From contig NZ_LT635493.1 in the NCBI RefSeq assembly GCF_900120405.1, positions 782,300 to 846,299 of the forward strand: 64,000 nucleotides of DNA, in the 5' to 3' direction. Within the stretch, counting starts at the first letter, position 1. Each line of letters starts with the position of its first letter. A program made the translations under genes and the position numbers. The DNA comes from Urinicoccus massiliensis. GTDB lineage: Bacteria; Bacillota; Clostridia; Tissierellales; Peptoniphilaceae. Below the pieces are notes generated by a model that saw only the letters and a list, made by a program, of their open reading frames with translations, ran no database searches and was not told the DNA's origin. Shown piece after piece: positions 33,532 to 42,466 of the stretch.

Positions 33532-33575
33532 TTGACAGGAGAAAAAGCCGGCAGTAAAATAGTTCTAAATAGAAC
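33532..33575 (+). promoter_or_regulatory. Promoter and palindromic operator of the MarR-type gene
   Basis: TTGACA (33532-33537) and TAAAAT (33555-33560) are separated by 17 bp. Directly after the -10 box is GTTCTA-AA-TAGAAC (33562-33575), a palindrome placed where a bound repressor would block initiation, as expected for MarR autoregulation. Confidence 0.75.
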
Positions 33576-33591
33576 AAAAAGGAGGCAAAAA

Positions 33592-34041
33592 ATGCACTTT
33601 TGGGACCAACACAAACCCGTCATGGCCTACTACGAATCCTTGACCAAGGCCGTTTGGGAAAAATACCACTTGAGACAGATGGACTACGACAACCTCATGT
33701 TTCTCTACAACAACCCCCAATACAAGACAGCGGCAGACATTGTCCGCCTCCGGAGGTCCACCAAGTCCCATGTGTCCACTTCCTTAAAGGCCCTGGAGGC
33801 CCAAGGCTTTATTGAGAAAAAACCAAGGCCCGGCAACAAAAAGACCGTTGAAATCTTCCTCCTGGCTCCAGCCCGGGACCTGGTCCGGGAGGGGCTGCAA
33901 GTCCAAAGGCAATTCATGGCCAGCCTCCTGGAGGGCCTGACCCCGGAAGAGATAAAAAGCTTCCAAGAGGTCTTTAGCAAGGTTTGCGCCAATGCCCAAA
34001 GACATTTGCAGGATGAAAAAAGGGGGAAGCAAGATGTTTAA
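33592..34041 (+). CDS. MarR-family transcriptional regulator
   Basis: The 149-aa protein is a small winged helix-turn-helix dimer protein. DNA-binding helices are at about residues 45-75 (KTAADIVRLRRSTKSHVSTSLKAL) and the wing at IEKKPRPGNKKTVEIFL. Start ATG 33592 is chosen from AAAGGAGG; an in-frame codon at 33532 is part of the -35 box. The likely operator is the palindrome just upstream. The next gene, a membrane protein, overlaps its end, so it is the probable regulated partner. Confidence 0.82.
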   Translation: MHFWDQHKPVMAYYESLTKAVWEKYHLRQMDYDNLMFLYNNPQYKTAADIVRLRRSTKSHVSTSLKALEAQGFIEKKPRPGNKKTVEIFLLAPARDLVREGLQVQRQFMASLLEGLTPEEIKSFQEVFSKVCANAQRHLQDEKRGKQDV

Positions 34042-34462
34042 AGTAAAAGCCAGAAGTCTTTTAATCATTGCAGGCCTGGTCTGGTTCGTGGCCGGCTTTA
34101 ACGTGGCTAGGATTGGCATCCTATCCTACCAGGGCCTGGAGGCCAAAAGCTTCCTCTACCCCCTGTCCATCCTGGTTTTTGTCATCTTTAGCCGGATTTT
34201 TTACAAGATGACCTGCAAACACATCCGAAGAATCTTAGGCTACGGGGAAGACCGCCCCTTTTGGCACTTTTTTGACCAAAAATCCTACCTCATCATGGCC
34301 TGTATGATGGGAGGGGGCCTAGGCCTCAGAGGCCTGGGAGTCCTGCCCCAAGGCTTTATTGCCTTTTTCTACACCGGCCTGGGATCGGCCCTGGCCCTGG
34401 CCGGCCTGGTCTTTATCCAAAATTACATCCAATCCGGCCAGACCCGGCAAGAAGAAGCCTAA
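34034..34462 (+). CDS. Four-helix membrane protein, unknown function
   Basis: The 142-aa protein has four hydrophobic segments (about 8-28, 38-58, 85-105 and 112-132) and a Cys-His containing loop after helix 2. The start is ATG 34034, 8 bp inside the MarR gene, with AGGGGG as ribosome-binding site. Co-transcribed with the MarR gene; may be an efflux or stress membrane protein, but no family is recognised. Confidence 0.65.
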   Translation: MFKVKARSLLIIAGLVWFVAGFNVARIGILSYQGLEAKSFLYPLSILVFVIFSRIFYKMTCKHIRRILGYGEDRPFWHFFDQKSYLIMACMMGGGLGLRGLGVLPQGFIAFFYTGLGSALALAGLVFIQNYIQSGQTRQEEA

Positions 34463-34481
34463 GCTGAAAAGCGATTAAGAC

Positions 34482-34504
34482 AAAGCCCCTAGGGGCTTTT
34501 TTTC
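34482..34504 (+). terminator. Terminator of the MarR operon
   Basis: AAAGCCCC-TA-GGGGCTTT followed by TTTT, 20 bp after the stop codon. Confidence 0.88.
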
Positions 34505-35017
34505 TTGGCCTGAAAGGATAGTTAAGGATAAGAAGACCCGACCAGGAAGAAATTAAAAAAATACTTGTCCCAAAGACCTAAACAGGGCTCAAAAAATTGT
34601 AAATTCACGGAAAACCTTGTAAATTCAAGCCAAATCAAGTACAATAAATATGTATAAGTATGGATAAAACTAGGAATTCTAGACTAAAGTTGAATAGATT
34701 TCCCGACCGGGGCCCAAGCCCCCTAAATAGGGGCCTAGGGATCGGAGTCGGAAGAGAGAACCGGCCCGAAAGTCTAAGAAAGTCAGGTGAGAAATGGAAA
34801 ATCAAAAATGTTTACTATGGACCCGAGCCTTCCATGGAAAAGCCAAAAGAAGCCTGGCTTCCGCAAGCTTAAGAGGCCATCCATAACCCCACCCCGGACA
34901 CTGCCGGGGGACAAAATAAAGACCAAATGCCAGCAAGTTCCTAAGGACAAGGTATGAGAAGAAAGAGAGTAACCGGCCTGGGTCAATCCCAAGCAGGAAA
35001 TTTAAGAAAGAAAGGCA
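34505..35017 (+). promoter_or_regulatory. Long 5' region of the giant surface gene with TTGTAAATTC repeats
   Basis: Two perfect copies of TTGTAAATTC start at 34597 and 34617, 20 bp apart (two helix turns). The second supplies a -35-like TTGTAA (34617-34622) that is 17 bp from TACAAT (34640-34645). From there the untranslated leader would be about 370 nt, GC-rich and without a supported gene. A TGTAAATT pair also precedes the next giant gene (42204-42224). Confidence 0.55.
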
Positions 35018-38000
35018 ATGAGGAAGAAAATGAGAAAATATTTAAAACAAGCATGCGTCTGGGGCCTGGCCCTGGCCATGGTCCTACCCGGGCCGGCAGA
35101 GCTTTTTGCCCAAGTGAATCACGAAGACCTCACCAAGGACAAAGGGACAATCATTAACGAGAGCAAGCTCAAGGTGCAGCCGGCCAAGTTGGAAAACGGA
35201 CAAACGGCGGCGGATTTAATTAAAAATCCGGACCAGCCAGCCATTTACACCCTGCGGACCGACTACAAGGTCCAAAAGGGAGAAAGGTATGAAATCGACT
35301 ACCAACCCTATATCGCCAGTGTAGGTGCAAGAGCTACGGAAGACGAACAAAAAAAGGTAAACAAGGAAATTACCCTACCCGACCTTACTGGTTATGAAAA
35401 ACCACAAGATGATTTTAAAATTGACTACAAAACTATAAAAGATGCTGCAGATGGTAAGGGACAGACAGGCGATGCTACTAACGGAATCAGATACCAAGCC
35501 AATGAAGACTACCGCTACAAGGCCAAGTCCAGCAAAATAAAAATCAAACATGTCTTCCAAGACCTAGAAGACTTTAGCAAGTACACCAATCCGAACGGAA
35601 GCGTTGGAGAAGAAGGACAGCTTATTACCACTCAAAACGGGAATACAGGCTCCACCATGGAAGTCAGTCCCTTGAATGAAAATGATCATCGAAGAAAAGG
35701 CTTTGTTCCGGAAGCTGACTCTATCACAATGCAAGTTCCGGAAAATGCTGAGAACTTTATCTTGGAATACCGCTACAACCGTGCCCACTACGATGTCGTT
35801 TTCGACACGGCAGGCGGAACAGAACTTCCGGCTCGTACCCTTTACTACGGACAAGCCATGCCTAAAATTGCCGATGAATCGATTCCTACAAAAGTCGGCG
35901 GCGAGTTCCAAGGTTGGAAACCATCCGTTGATTTAAAAACAAAGGATGGAAAAACTTTTGAAGCAAATAAAATAATTACAGACGGAACTGGATCAGCAAT
36001 CAAAAATCTTGATGCAAATATGGTTATGCCGTCAAGCAAAGTTACCTTCACCGCCGTGTGGAAGGACAAGGAAAAGGCAGACTATGCGGTCCAATTCTGG
36101 GCAGAAAAGGCAGACCATGCAGATGGTGCTTCTATGGCAGATAAGTACGACTATATCGGTACTCGTGTATATAAGGACCAAGCTACAGGCTCGAGACCGG
36201 ACTTAGATAACGTGTCTGTAAAAGACATCGTCTTTCCTGACCTGGACCAAGCCCGTCTAGCCAAGATATGGGCCGGCAAAACATTTAATCGTGGAAAAGA
36301 TCTTTTACTAAACAAGTTCTATGTCTACAACCAAGCCTTAACTCATGAGCAAAACAAGGACCCTGAAAATGTAAACCTAGTTAAGTCTGTTGATTCAACA
36401 GGAAAGACTGTCTACAATATCTACTACGACAGACAAGAATACGAGCTATACTTCACGAAGTCTAATATTGAAAATAGCTTCTACCCTGAAATTTGGGGAT
36501 ATGATGAAACTAAAGAAGAGGTAGTGAAGAAGGGTGGTCCCGGCGAACCTTACCATTACAAGGCAAGGTTCAACCAGCTCATGCTTGGCTGGCCAAACGA
36601 CGCTATGCAAACCAAGGGCTTTAGCGAAGGCATGCAATCCTTTGGCTGGGGACCAAACTATGATAGGCCAAATTGGCCGGTTCACTTGGACACACCTCCT
36701 TATCGATTAAATGCCGATGAATTCCTGGACATGGAAAACTACGATAAATGGGGCGGCTATACGAAAAAGATAGATAAGGGTGATGGAACAAGCATAGATT
36801 TAAAGTGGTACGATTATAAAATTCTTTCCTTTGGTATAAAACAAGCTAAAGACTCTATGCCACACCACATGGACTTTTGGATGGACGGCTTTAAGGATGA
36901 CGAAACAATTATCCGCTACGACCTATACAGGTATAAGGCAGATACCAATTCGGACACTTATGCGCCTAGCTACCCAAAGGTTCAAGGCTTTACTGGTAAG
37001 AGAGGGAATGAAACACCGGAATATCTTGATTCAGATGGCATAGATGCTAAAAACGATGAGCGTGCAGAAGTAACCCCATTCCCTGCTAAGACCTATACAG
37101 ATATGTATGGAGAACGCCCTGTAGGTGAGATGAAATTTATTAAGGCCTTCTTTAATAATGCCGATGACTGGGGCGACCCTGACGGCTGGGACGGATTTGA
37201 TACAAACGGCTACCTTAAATTTGAATACACTCGTAATAAGTACCCACTAAGGTTTAACTACGACCCATCAAAGATTAAGGGCGACAATGAGTTTGGAAAA
37301 ACTAATTCAATAGATACTTTCTACGAATTTCCCCTAAAGGCTCTAAGCCCTGAAGTCGGGGATGAATATAAAAAAGATAATCCTGCTAACCTATTGGATA
37401 ATCCGGAAAAGTTACAAGAATTACACCTTACAGACCTAGTATTTAAAGATACTGATGGCAAATTAAAAGTCAAGAGACCGAAAAACCTTTCAGACCAAAT
37501 GGTCTTTAAGGGCTGGGCACTAGACCCTGCAGGCACGAAGCTTATCTGGGAGAATCCGGGCGAAATCATGCCTAACCACCCGGTCAACCTCTTTGCTAAG
37601 TGGGGCGAACCTGATTATAAATGGAAGGTAACTTTCGACCCCAACGGTGGATCTTTAAGAAATATTAAAGAAGATAACTTAACTACAAGCCGCAAAAAGA
37701 TACAAGAAGGCGACATAGGTCAAGAAGAAATAAATACCTATGCGAAAAAAGAAAAGAACGATGGCGACAAGCAAGTCTTTACCGTCATCCAAAGACAAAA
37801 ACTCGTAGAGCCGAAATTTAAGCCCATGAGGAAAGGCTACGACTTTATGGGTTGGGAAGTCATTCGTTATAAGAAGGATAATAAAGGCGACTATACTAAC
37901 GAGATAGACAACTCTTATAGAGAAACTTACAAGGTTCCGGAACTTTACTCCTTCGGCAACGACGTAGTAGCACCAGTCTACCTAAAGGCAATTTGGGTTC

Positions 38001-41000
38001 CAAACAACAGGGTAGATGTAAAAGTAGAGCATTATTTCTTGGACAAGGACTTTAAGCTGGATGCAAAGATAAAACAAAACCCAGAACCTGGCAAACTAGA
38101 AGATAAACGTGCGAACTATCTAGTGGCTACAACTGGAGATAGGCAAGATGACAAATATATCTTGGCAACTGATAAAGAGCTTGAAGAAAATTTAACAGGC
38201 GACTTAAAAACACTATACAAAGAATATAATGATAGAGTAAAGGCTGATAACACCTTCTTCCAACAATTCCGTGTTGAACCTGCACAGATTCTAAATACAG
38301 AAACTAATAAGCTAGAAGATAATCCTAAAGTAGAAAACAATGTCTTTAAATTCTTCTACAAACCATTTAGAACTCGTGAATACAAGGTCAACTATATTGA
38401 TGAACGGTTTAAGGGCCAAGCCAATGAAAAAGATGGAGCAATTGTAAACCAAGAACTTGTTGAAAATGGCAACCGTCACTACGATGCCAGAAACTATCGG
38501 CCCATCCCAGGTTGGAAACTTGTAAGTGCCCCACAACAACAACTTTTCTTTGATGTCAATGAAGATACAAATGAGTTCATAGGCATTAACGGCACAAAGT
38601 CTGATGAAATTACCTTCTATTATAAGGACGTAAGAGTCATCGAAGTGTCGGATCCCAAAGACCCAGTACCCAAAGGCTATGTAAGAGTAACCTTTAAGGC
38701 CGAGAAAGGCGGAGCGTTCACAGATAAAGACGGAAAATCCGTAACAGAACTTCACTACGATGTAATTAAGGGACTTAAATCAGACCTACTTCCAGTTCCA
38801 CAAGAACTTAAGGATGGTGAGGAAAAAGTTGCTGACAAGTACTATATCACTCCGGAAACTGGAAAGAAATTTATTAAGTGGGACAACAAACCATTATTAA
38901 ACAAAAATACCATTATCAACGAAGGCCACGAATTTACTGCCTACTTTGAATGGTCAGGCCTAAGTGCATCTGGTCTAGTAAGAACGGAAGCTAACAAAGA
39001 TGCGCCTTATGTAAATAATTTTGCTCCAACTATTAATCAATTAAAAGAACAACTAGTTTGGAAAGAAAAAGATGAAGTTAAAAAGCTACCAGAAGGAACT
39101 GAAATAAAATTATTCGACGAAGCTGGCAATGAATTAACAAGTGACGATCAAGTATATGCTTTAGTCAATGAAAAGAAAGCTGCCGACAAGGATGAACTTG
39201 TTCGCACCGTAAATGTCAAGGCTAAAGTTACTTTCAAAGACGGCAAAGAGCCACAAGAGCTTATTATACCAATTACAGTTTACAAAAATGTCTACGAGGC
39301 CCTAAATGAAAAAGGCGACAAACCACTCTTCTTAAAAGAAGCTGAAGGAAAAGAAGCTAAAGACGGTGGCTTGAAAGACGTAACTGGAAACTATGTAAAA
39401 GTTACAGTTCAACCGACAGAAAAGAACACCAATAAAGACGCAAAAGTTTATTATGTCAATCCTAAAGCTTGGGTTAATATTCCTGAAGTAGCATGGTCAC
39501 AAGACGACAAGGATAAGACTGACTTCTTAAAGTGGACAGCAGACCAGGATGCTCAAAATGAAAATGGTGTATTTGACTTTAGTAAACGTCATAAGTTTAC
39601 TGATGAAGAAACACTTATCAAACCATCTTTCACTAAAGATGTAGTGGAACAAAAAGAAGGCGAAAACAAGCCAAAAGTTCCAGACAACTTCGTAAAAGTT
39701 ATTGTTAAGACAACAGACAAGGCTACAAGTGAATCAACACAAACATTCTGGGTTAACCCAACTAAGAAAGTTGCCATAACAGTTGCAGAACCAACAGGTA
39801 AGGAAAATCAAAAAGTTACAATTGATGGCCTTGGAGAAAAAACTGTAAACTATATCTTTAAAGAATGGCAAAAAGTTCAAACGGGACAAGCAGACGATAG
39901 TTTAACGAAAGTTGATCCAGCTGTTAAAATTGACCTAACTAAGAACCAATACACGGACAAGGTAACAGTAATCGAAGCGGCTTATAAAAAATCTATTCAA
40001 GCAGAACCTATAGTTGAGCCATTAAAGACTACTAAATTAGATACACCACAAGGCAAAGAAATAACAAACGATGATTTAATTAAGCAAATCACACCACAAA
40101 AAGGTAAAGAAATTGCATCAATAGAAGTTATTTCTAAACCAGATGGCAATACAGTTGGTAACGAACCTGCTAAAGTTATCGTTAAATACAAAGACGGATC
40201 CACCCAAGGAACCAACGACAACCCTGTCGTTATCCCCGTGGAAGTTCACAAAAACATCATTCCCGAAGCACCTGGTGGACAAAGACCAAAAGACGCCATG
40301 GAAAATTATGTAAAAGTAATCTTCAAGGCAGGCGAAGGCGGAACAGTATCAGGCGACCTAGTTTACTATGTAAGCCCAGAAGTAGAAGTTGATATGACAG
40401 AATCAGCTGGTAAAGTTACAAAAACACCAGATGTTGGATATATCAGCGGAAATTGGGATACAAGTGAAACTAAAAAGCTAAAAGACACATTCAAAGAACA
40501 AACTGAATTTACTTTTAACTTTACAAAGACAAAAGATATAGTAGAAAAAACAGACGACAATGTTAAAAAGCCAGACGGATATGTGGAAGTTATTTTCAAG
40601 ACAGAAGATGAAGCCAAGGGTAAGCTTGAAGGCGAAAAGGTAGAAAAAATCTACTACGTCAATCCGAAGGCTGAAATCAAACTTGTTGAATTAACAGGCG
40701 ATCAAAAGGCTACGGACAAACAACTGGCCGTTCCGAAAACAGCGCCCGCTGCTAACTACGAATTCGATAAATGGTATGAAGAAATTGATACTGAAACAGC
40801 AATCACAAGCCAAAGAATCCATGTAGCTAAATTTAAACTATCTAAGGTAACATTAACTTACCAAGCTGGTGAAGGAACAGGAACAGTTCCAGAAAAAGTT
40901 GAAGTAGACCATGGAACAAGTGTAAGCCTTGCAAGACCAGACAAACTTACAAAAGAAAATGCTACATTTGCCGGATGGAAGATAGGCGAAACAACTTATC

Positions 41001-42142
41001 AAGTTGGCGATGAAATAACATTAAATGAAAATACTACAGCAATTGCACAATGGACAACAGCAAAACACACAGTTACTTTTAATAGTAAGGGTGGCAGCGA
41101 TGTTCCAAAACAAGAAGTTGTTCATGGAGAAACATTGAAAAATGTTTCAGAGCCAATATTAGATGGAAAAGTCTTTATGGGTTGGAAAGAACAAGGCAAA
41201 GAATCTCAACAAGATCCTTACTTTGATTTACAAACTCCAATCACAGCAGACAAAACCCTAATAGCAATCTGGCAAGACCCAGTTCAAAAGATTAATGATG
41301 GTGATCCAGTTGAAGAACAATTTATTAAAGTTACCTTCTTAAAAGGCGCTCATGGAACCCTTAAAGATGGACAAACTGAAAACCTTGAAAAAGTAACTTA
41401 CAAAGTTGCAAAAGGCATGAAACTTGAAGATGCCAAGGGAATAGTTCCCGAAATTGCCCCAGCAAAATACTACAAGGCAAAAGATGCTAATAATGGTTGG
41501 GACAAAGAACTTAACTTGACACTTGAAGAAGGTCAAACAGAAAAAATCTTCACATCACAATACGAGCCAAAAGCAAATGTCATTCCAGTAGACCCTCAAG
41601 TCACAGATGAAAAGCAAATTCAAAAAGAAAAACCGGAAGGCATGGTTCTAGTAACTTTTAAAGTTGATCCGGACAAGGCATTTATGCTGGGGGCCACTAA
41701 GTTCTATGTTAAGAAGGACCAAATGGTTAACATTGAGAAGCCACTTGTTCGTAGGCTAGAACTTGCCAATGGCGAGCGCAACGACTATGTATTTAAAGGT
41801 TGGGACTTAACAAAACTTAACAATGAGTGGAAATTCACCGAAGATACAACAATAGACGACGGAACTAAAGTGAAGCCAACAATCACTATAATACTTCCGA
41901 GTGCTGGAGATCCGGAGGTTTCTGTTGAATCTATGACTGAAGGTGCAACAGCTTATCTTGAAGTTAGCAGAAAGGGAAAAACTCCGGTGACCATCGAAGC
42001 AGTTAAAGATGAAGAGTACAATGTGTACTACTTTATAATACCGGATGATTTAGGTGAAAAGCTTAATAAGAGAGACAAAATTAAAGTATATGCAGAATTG
42101 AAGGGACTTAGATCCGAGACAAGAGAGTATAGAGTTAAATAA
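35018..42142 (+). CDS. Giant secreted repeat protein, 2374 aa, SHIRT-like and Listeria-Bacteroides repeats, no anchor
   Basis: The protein has a signal peptide (1-31, cleaved near ELFAQV). An N-terminal region with MucBP/InlB-like strands follows (about 50-370), then a long domain with VQFWAEKADHADG and a Trp/Tyr-rich unit. Listeria-Bacteroides repeats come next (VTFDPNGGS..., GYDFMGWEV). About seven SHIRT-like units have the frame GYVxVxFxx...YYVNP...W (for example YVRVTFKAEKGG, NFVKVIVKTTDKAT, GYVEVIFKTEDEA), with Rib-like beta domains between them. The C-terminus is a beta domain ending SETREYRVK with no LPxTG, SLH, GW or choline-binding anchor. It is probably an extended adhesin or S-layer-associated stalk retained by another protein, perhaps its neighbour. 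RBS is weak (AAAGG); a second ATG 12 bp on is possible. Confidence 0.85.
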   Translation: MRKKMRKYLKQACVWGLALAMVLPGPAELFAQVNHEDLTKDKGTIINESKLKVQPAKLENGQTAADLIKNPDQPAIYTLRTDYKVQKGERYEIDYQPYIASVGARATEDEQKKVNKEITLPDLTGYEKPQDDFKIDYKTIKDAADGKGQTGDATNGIRYQANEDYRYKAKSSKIKIKHVFQDLEDFSKYTNPNGSVGEEGQLITTQNGNTGSTMEVSPLNENDHRRKGFVPEADSITMQVPENAENFILEYRYNRAHYDVVFDTAGGTELPARTLYYGQAMPKIADESIPTKVGGEFQGWKPSVDLKTKDGKTFEANKIITDGTGSAIKNLDANMVMPSSKVTFTAVWKDKEKADYAVQFWAEKADHADGASMADKYDYIGTRVYKDQATGSRPDLDNVSVKDIVFPDLDQARLAKIWAGKTFNRGKDLLLNKFYVYNQALTHEQNKDPENVNLVKSVDSTGKTVYNIYYDRQEYELYFTKSNIENSFYPEIWGYDETKEEVVKKGGPGEPYHYKARFNQLMLGWPNDAMQTKGFSEGMQSFGWGPNYDRPNWPVHLDTPPYRLNADEFLDMENYDKWGGYTKKIDKGDGTSIDLKWYDYKILSFGIKQAKDSMPHHMDFWMDGFKDDETIIRYDLYRYKADTNSDTYAPSYPKVQGFTGKRGNETPEYLDSDGIDAKNDERAEVTPFPAKTYTDMYGERPVGEMKFIKAFFNNADDWGDPDGWDGFDTNGYLKFEYTRNKYPLRFNYDPSKIKGDNEFGKTNSIDTFYEFPLKALSPEVGDEYKKDNPANLLDNPEKLQELHLTDLVFKDTDGKLKVKRPKNLSDQMVFKGWALDPAGTKLIWENPGEIMPNHPVNLFAKWGEPDYKWKVTFDPNGGSLRNIKEDNLTTSRKKIQEGDIGQEEINTYAKKEKNDGDKQVFTVIQRQKLVEPKFKPMRKGYDFMGWEVIRYKKDNKGDYTNEIDNSYRETYKVPELYSFGNDVVAPVYLKAIWVPNNRVDVKVEHYFLDKDFKLDAKIKQNPEPGKLEDKRANYLVATTGDRQDDKYILATDKELEENLTGDLKTLYKEYNDRVKADNTFFQQFRVEPAQILNTETNKLEDNPKVENNVFKFFYKPFRTREYKVNYIDERFKGQANEKDGAIVNQELVENGNRHYDARNYRPIPGWKLVSAPQQQLFFDVNEDTNEFIGINGTKSDEITFYYKDVRVIEVSDPKDPVPKGYVRVTFKAEKGGAFTDKDGKSVTELHYDVIKGLKSDLLPVPQELKDGEEKVADKYYITPETGKKFIKWDNKPLLNKNTIINEGHEFTAYFEWSGLSASGLVRTEANKDAPYVNNFAPTINQLKEQLVWKEKDEVKKLPEGTEIKLFDEAGNELTSDDQVYALVNEKKAADKDELVRTVNVKAKVTFKDGKEPQELIIPITVYKNVYEALNEKGDKPLFLKEAEGKEAKDGGLKDVTGNYVKVTVQPTEKNTNKDAKVYYVNPKAWVNIPEVAWSQDDKDKTDFLKWTADQDAQNENGVFDFSKRHKFTDEETLIKPSFTKDVVEQKEGENKPKVPDNFVKVIVKTTDKATSESTQTFWVNPTKKVAITVAEPTGKENQKVTIDGLGEKTVNYIFKEWQKVQTGQADDSLTKVDPAVKIDLTKNQYTDKVTVIEAAYKKSIQAEPIVEPLKTTKLDTPQGKEITNDDLIKQITPQKGKEIASIEVISKPDGNTVGNEPAKVIVKYKDGSTQGTNDNPVVIPVEVHKNIIPEAPGGQRPKDAMENYVKVIFKAGEGGTVSGDLVYYVSPEVEVDMTESAGKVTKTPDVGYISGNWDTSETKKLKDTFKEQTEFTFNFTKTKDIVEKTDDNVKKPDGYVEVIFKTEDEAKGKLEGEKVEKIYYVNPKAEIKLVELTGDQKATDKQLAVPKTAPAANYEFDKWYEEIDTETAITSQRIHVAKFKLSKVTLTYQAGEGTGTVPEKVEVDHGTSVSLARPDKLTKENATFAGWKIGETTYQVGDEITLNENTTAIAQWTTAKHTVTFNSKGGSDVPKQEVVHGETLKNVSEPILDGKVFMGWKEQGKESQQDPYFDLQTPITADKTLIAIWQDPVQKINDGDPVEEQFIKVTFLKGAHGTLKDGQTENLEKVTYKVAKGMKLEDAKGIVPEIAPAKYYKAKDANNGWDKELNLTLEEGQTEKIFTSQYEPKANVIPVDPQVTDEKQIQKEKPEGMVLVTFKVDPDKAFMLGATKFYVKKDQMVNIEKPLVRRLELANGERNDYVFKGWDLTKLNNEWKFTEDTTIDDGTKVKPTITIILPSAGDPEVSVESMTEGATAYLEVSRKGKTPVTIEAVKDEEYNVYYFIIPDDLGEKLNKRDKIKVYAELKGLRSETREYRVK

Positions 42143-42152
42143 CTTAATACAA

Positions 42153-42193
42153 CAAAAAAGAGATGCTAGGCTATATGCTGGGCACCTCTTTTC
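42153..42193 (+). terminator. Terminator after the giant gene
   Basis: AAAAGAG-TGC pairs with GCA-CTCTTTT around an A-rich/GC loop, about 10 bp after the stop codon, followed by TTCC. Confidence 0.65.
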
Positions 42194-42203
42194 CATTATA
42201 AAA

Positions 42204-42264
42204 CTGTAAATTAACTGTAAATTCCAACAAAGCTCTTTTGGAAAGTGGCTTTTTGTGTTAGAAT
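42204..42264 (+). promoter_or_regulatory. TGTAAATT direct repeats and extended -10 promoter of the SLH giant gene
   Basis: CTGTAAATT at 42204-42212 and CTGTAAATTC at 42215-42224 are spaced 11 bp (one helix turn). Downstream is TGTTAGAAT, an extended -10 element with TAGAAT at 42259-42264. The same motif precedes the other giant gene. Confidence 0.5.
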
Positions 42265-42330
42265 GGTATTAGTAGAATTAGGTTAAAATGCAGGTACAGT
42301 TAAAGTATACAAAATGAGGAGATGAATGTG

Positions 42331-42393
42331 ATGCAAGTTAATGCACAGTGGATGTTAGTCCGTGTGTCACTCCCTTTAATGTTGAAACTGTAA
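42331..42393 (+). CDS. Possible 20-aa leader peptide
   Basis: ATG 42331 follows GAGGAG (42316-42321) at 9-bp spacing and encodes MQVNAQWMLVRVSLPLMLKL before a TAA. It lies in the 5' region of the SLH giant gene, directly before a strong hairpin. Could be a regulatory leader or chance. Confidence 0.3.
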   Translation: MQVNAQWMLVRVSLPLMLKL

Positions 42394-42410
42394 TATAGAG
42401 ATTAGGGTAA

Positions 42411-42440
42411 GATTGTACTTAAAAAAGAGACAGTACAATC
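42411..42440 (+). promoter_or_regulatory. Perfect 9-bp hairpin in the leader of the SLH giant gene
   Basis: GATTGTACT and AGTACAATC enclose a 12-nt A-rich loop. It ends 13 bp before the GGAGG ribosome-binding site (42454-42458) and has no T-run, so it may affect RNA stability or translation of the following gene. Confidence 0.6.
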
Positions 42441-42466
42441 GCATATAAGATTTGGAGGTAGGGTGA

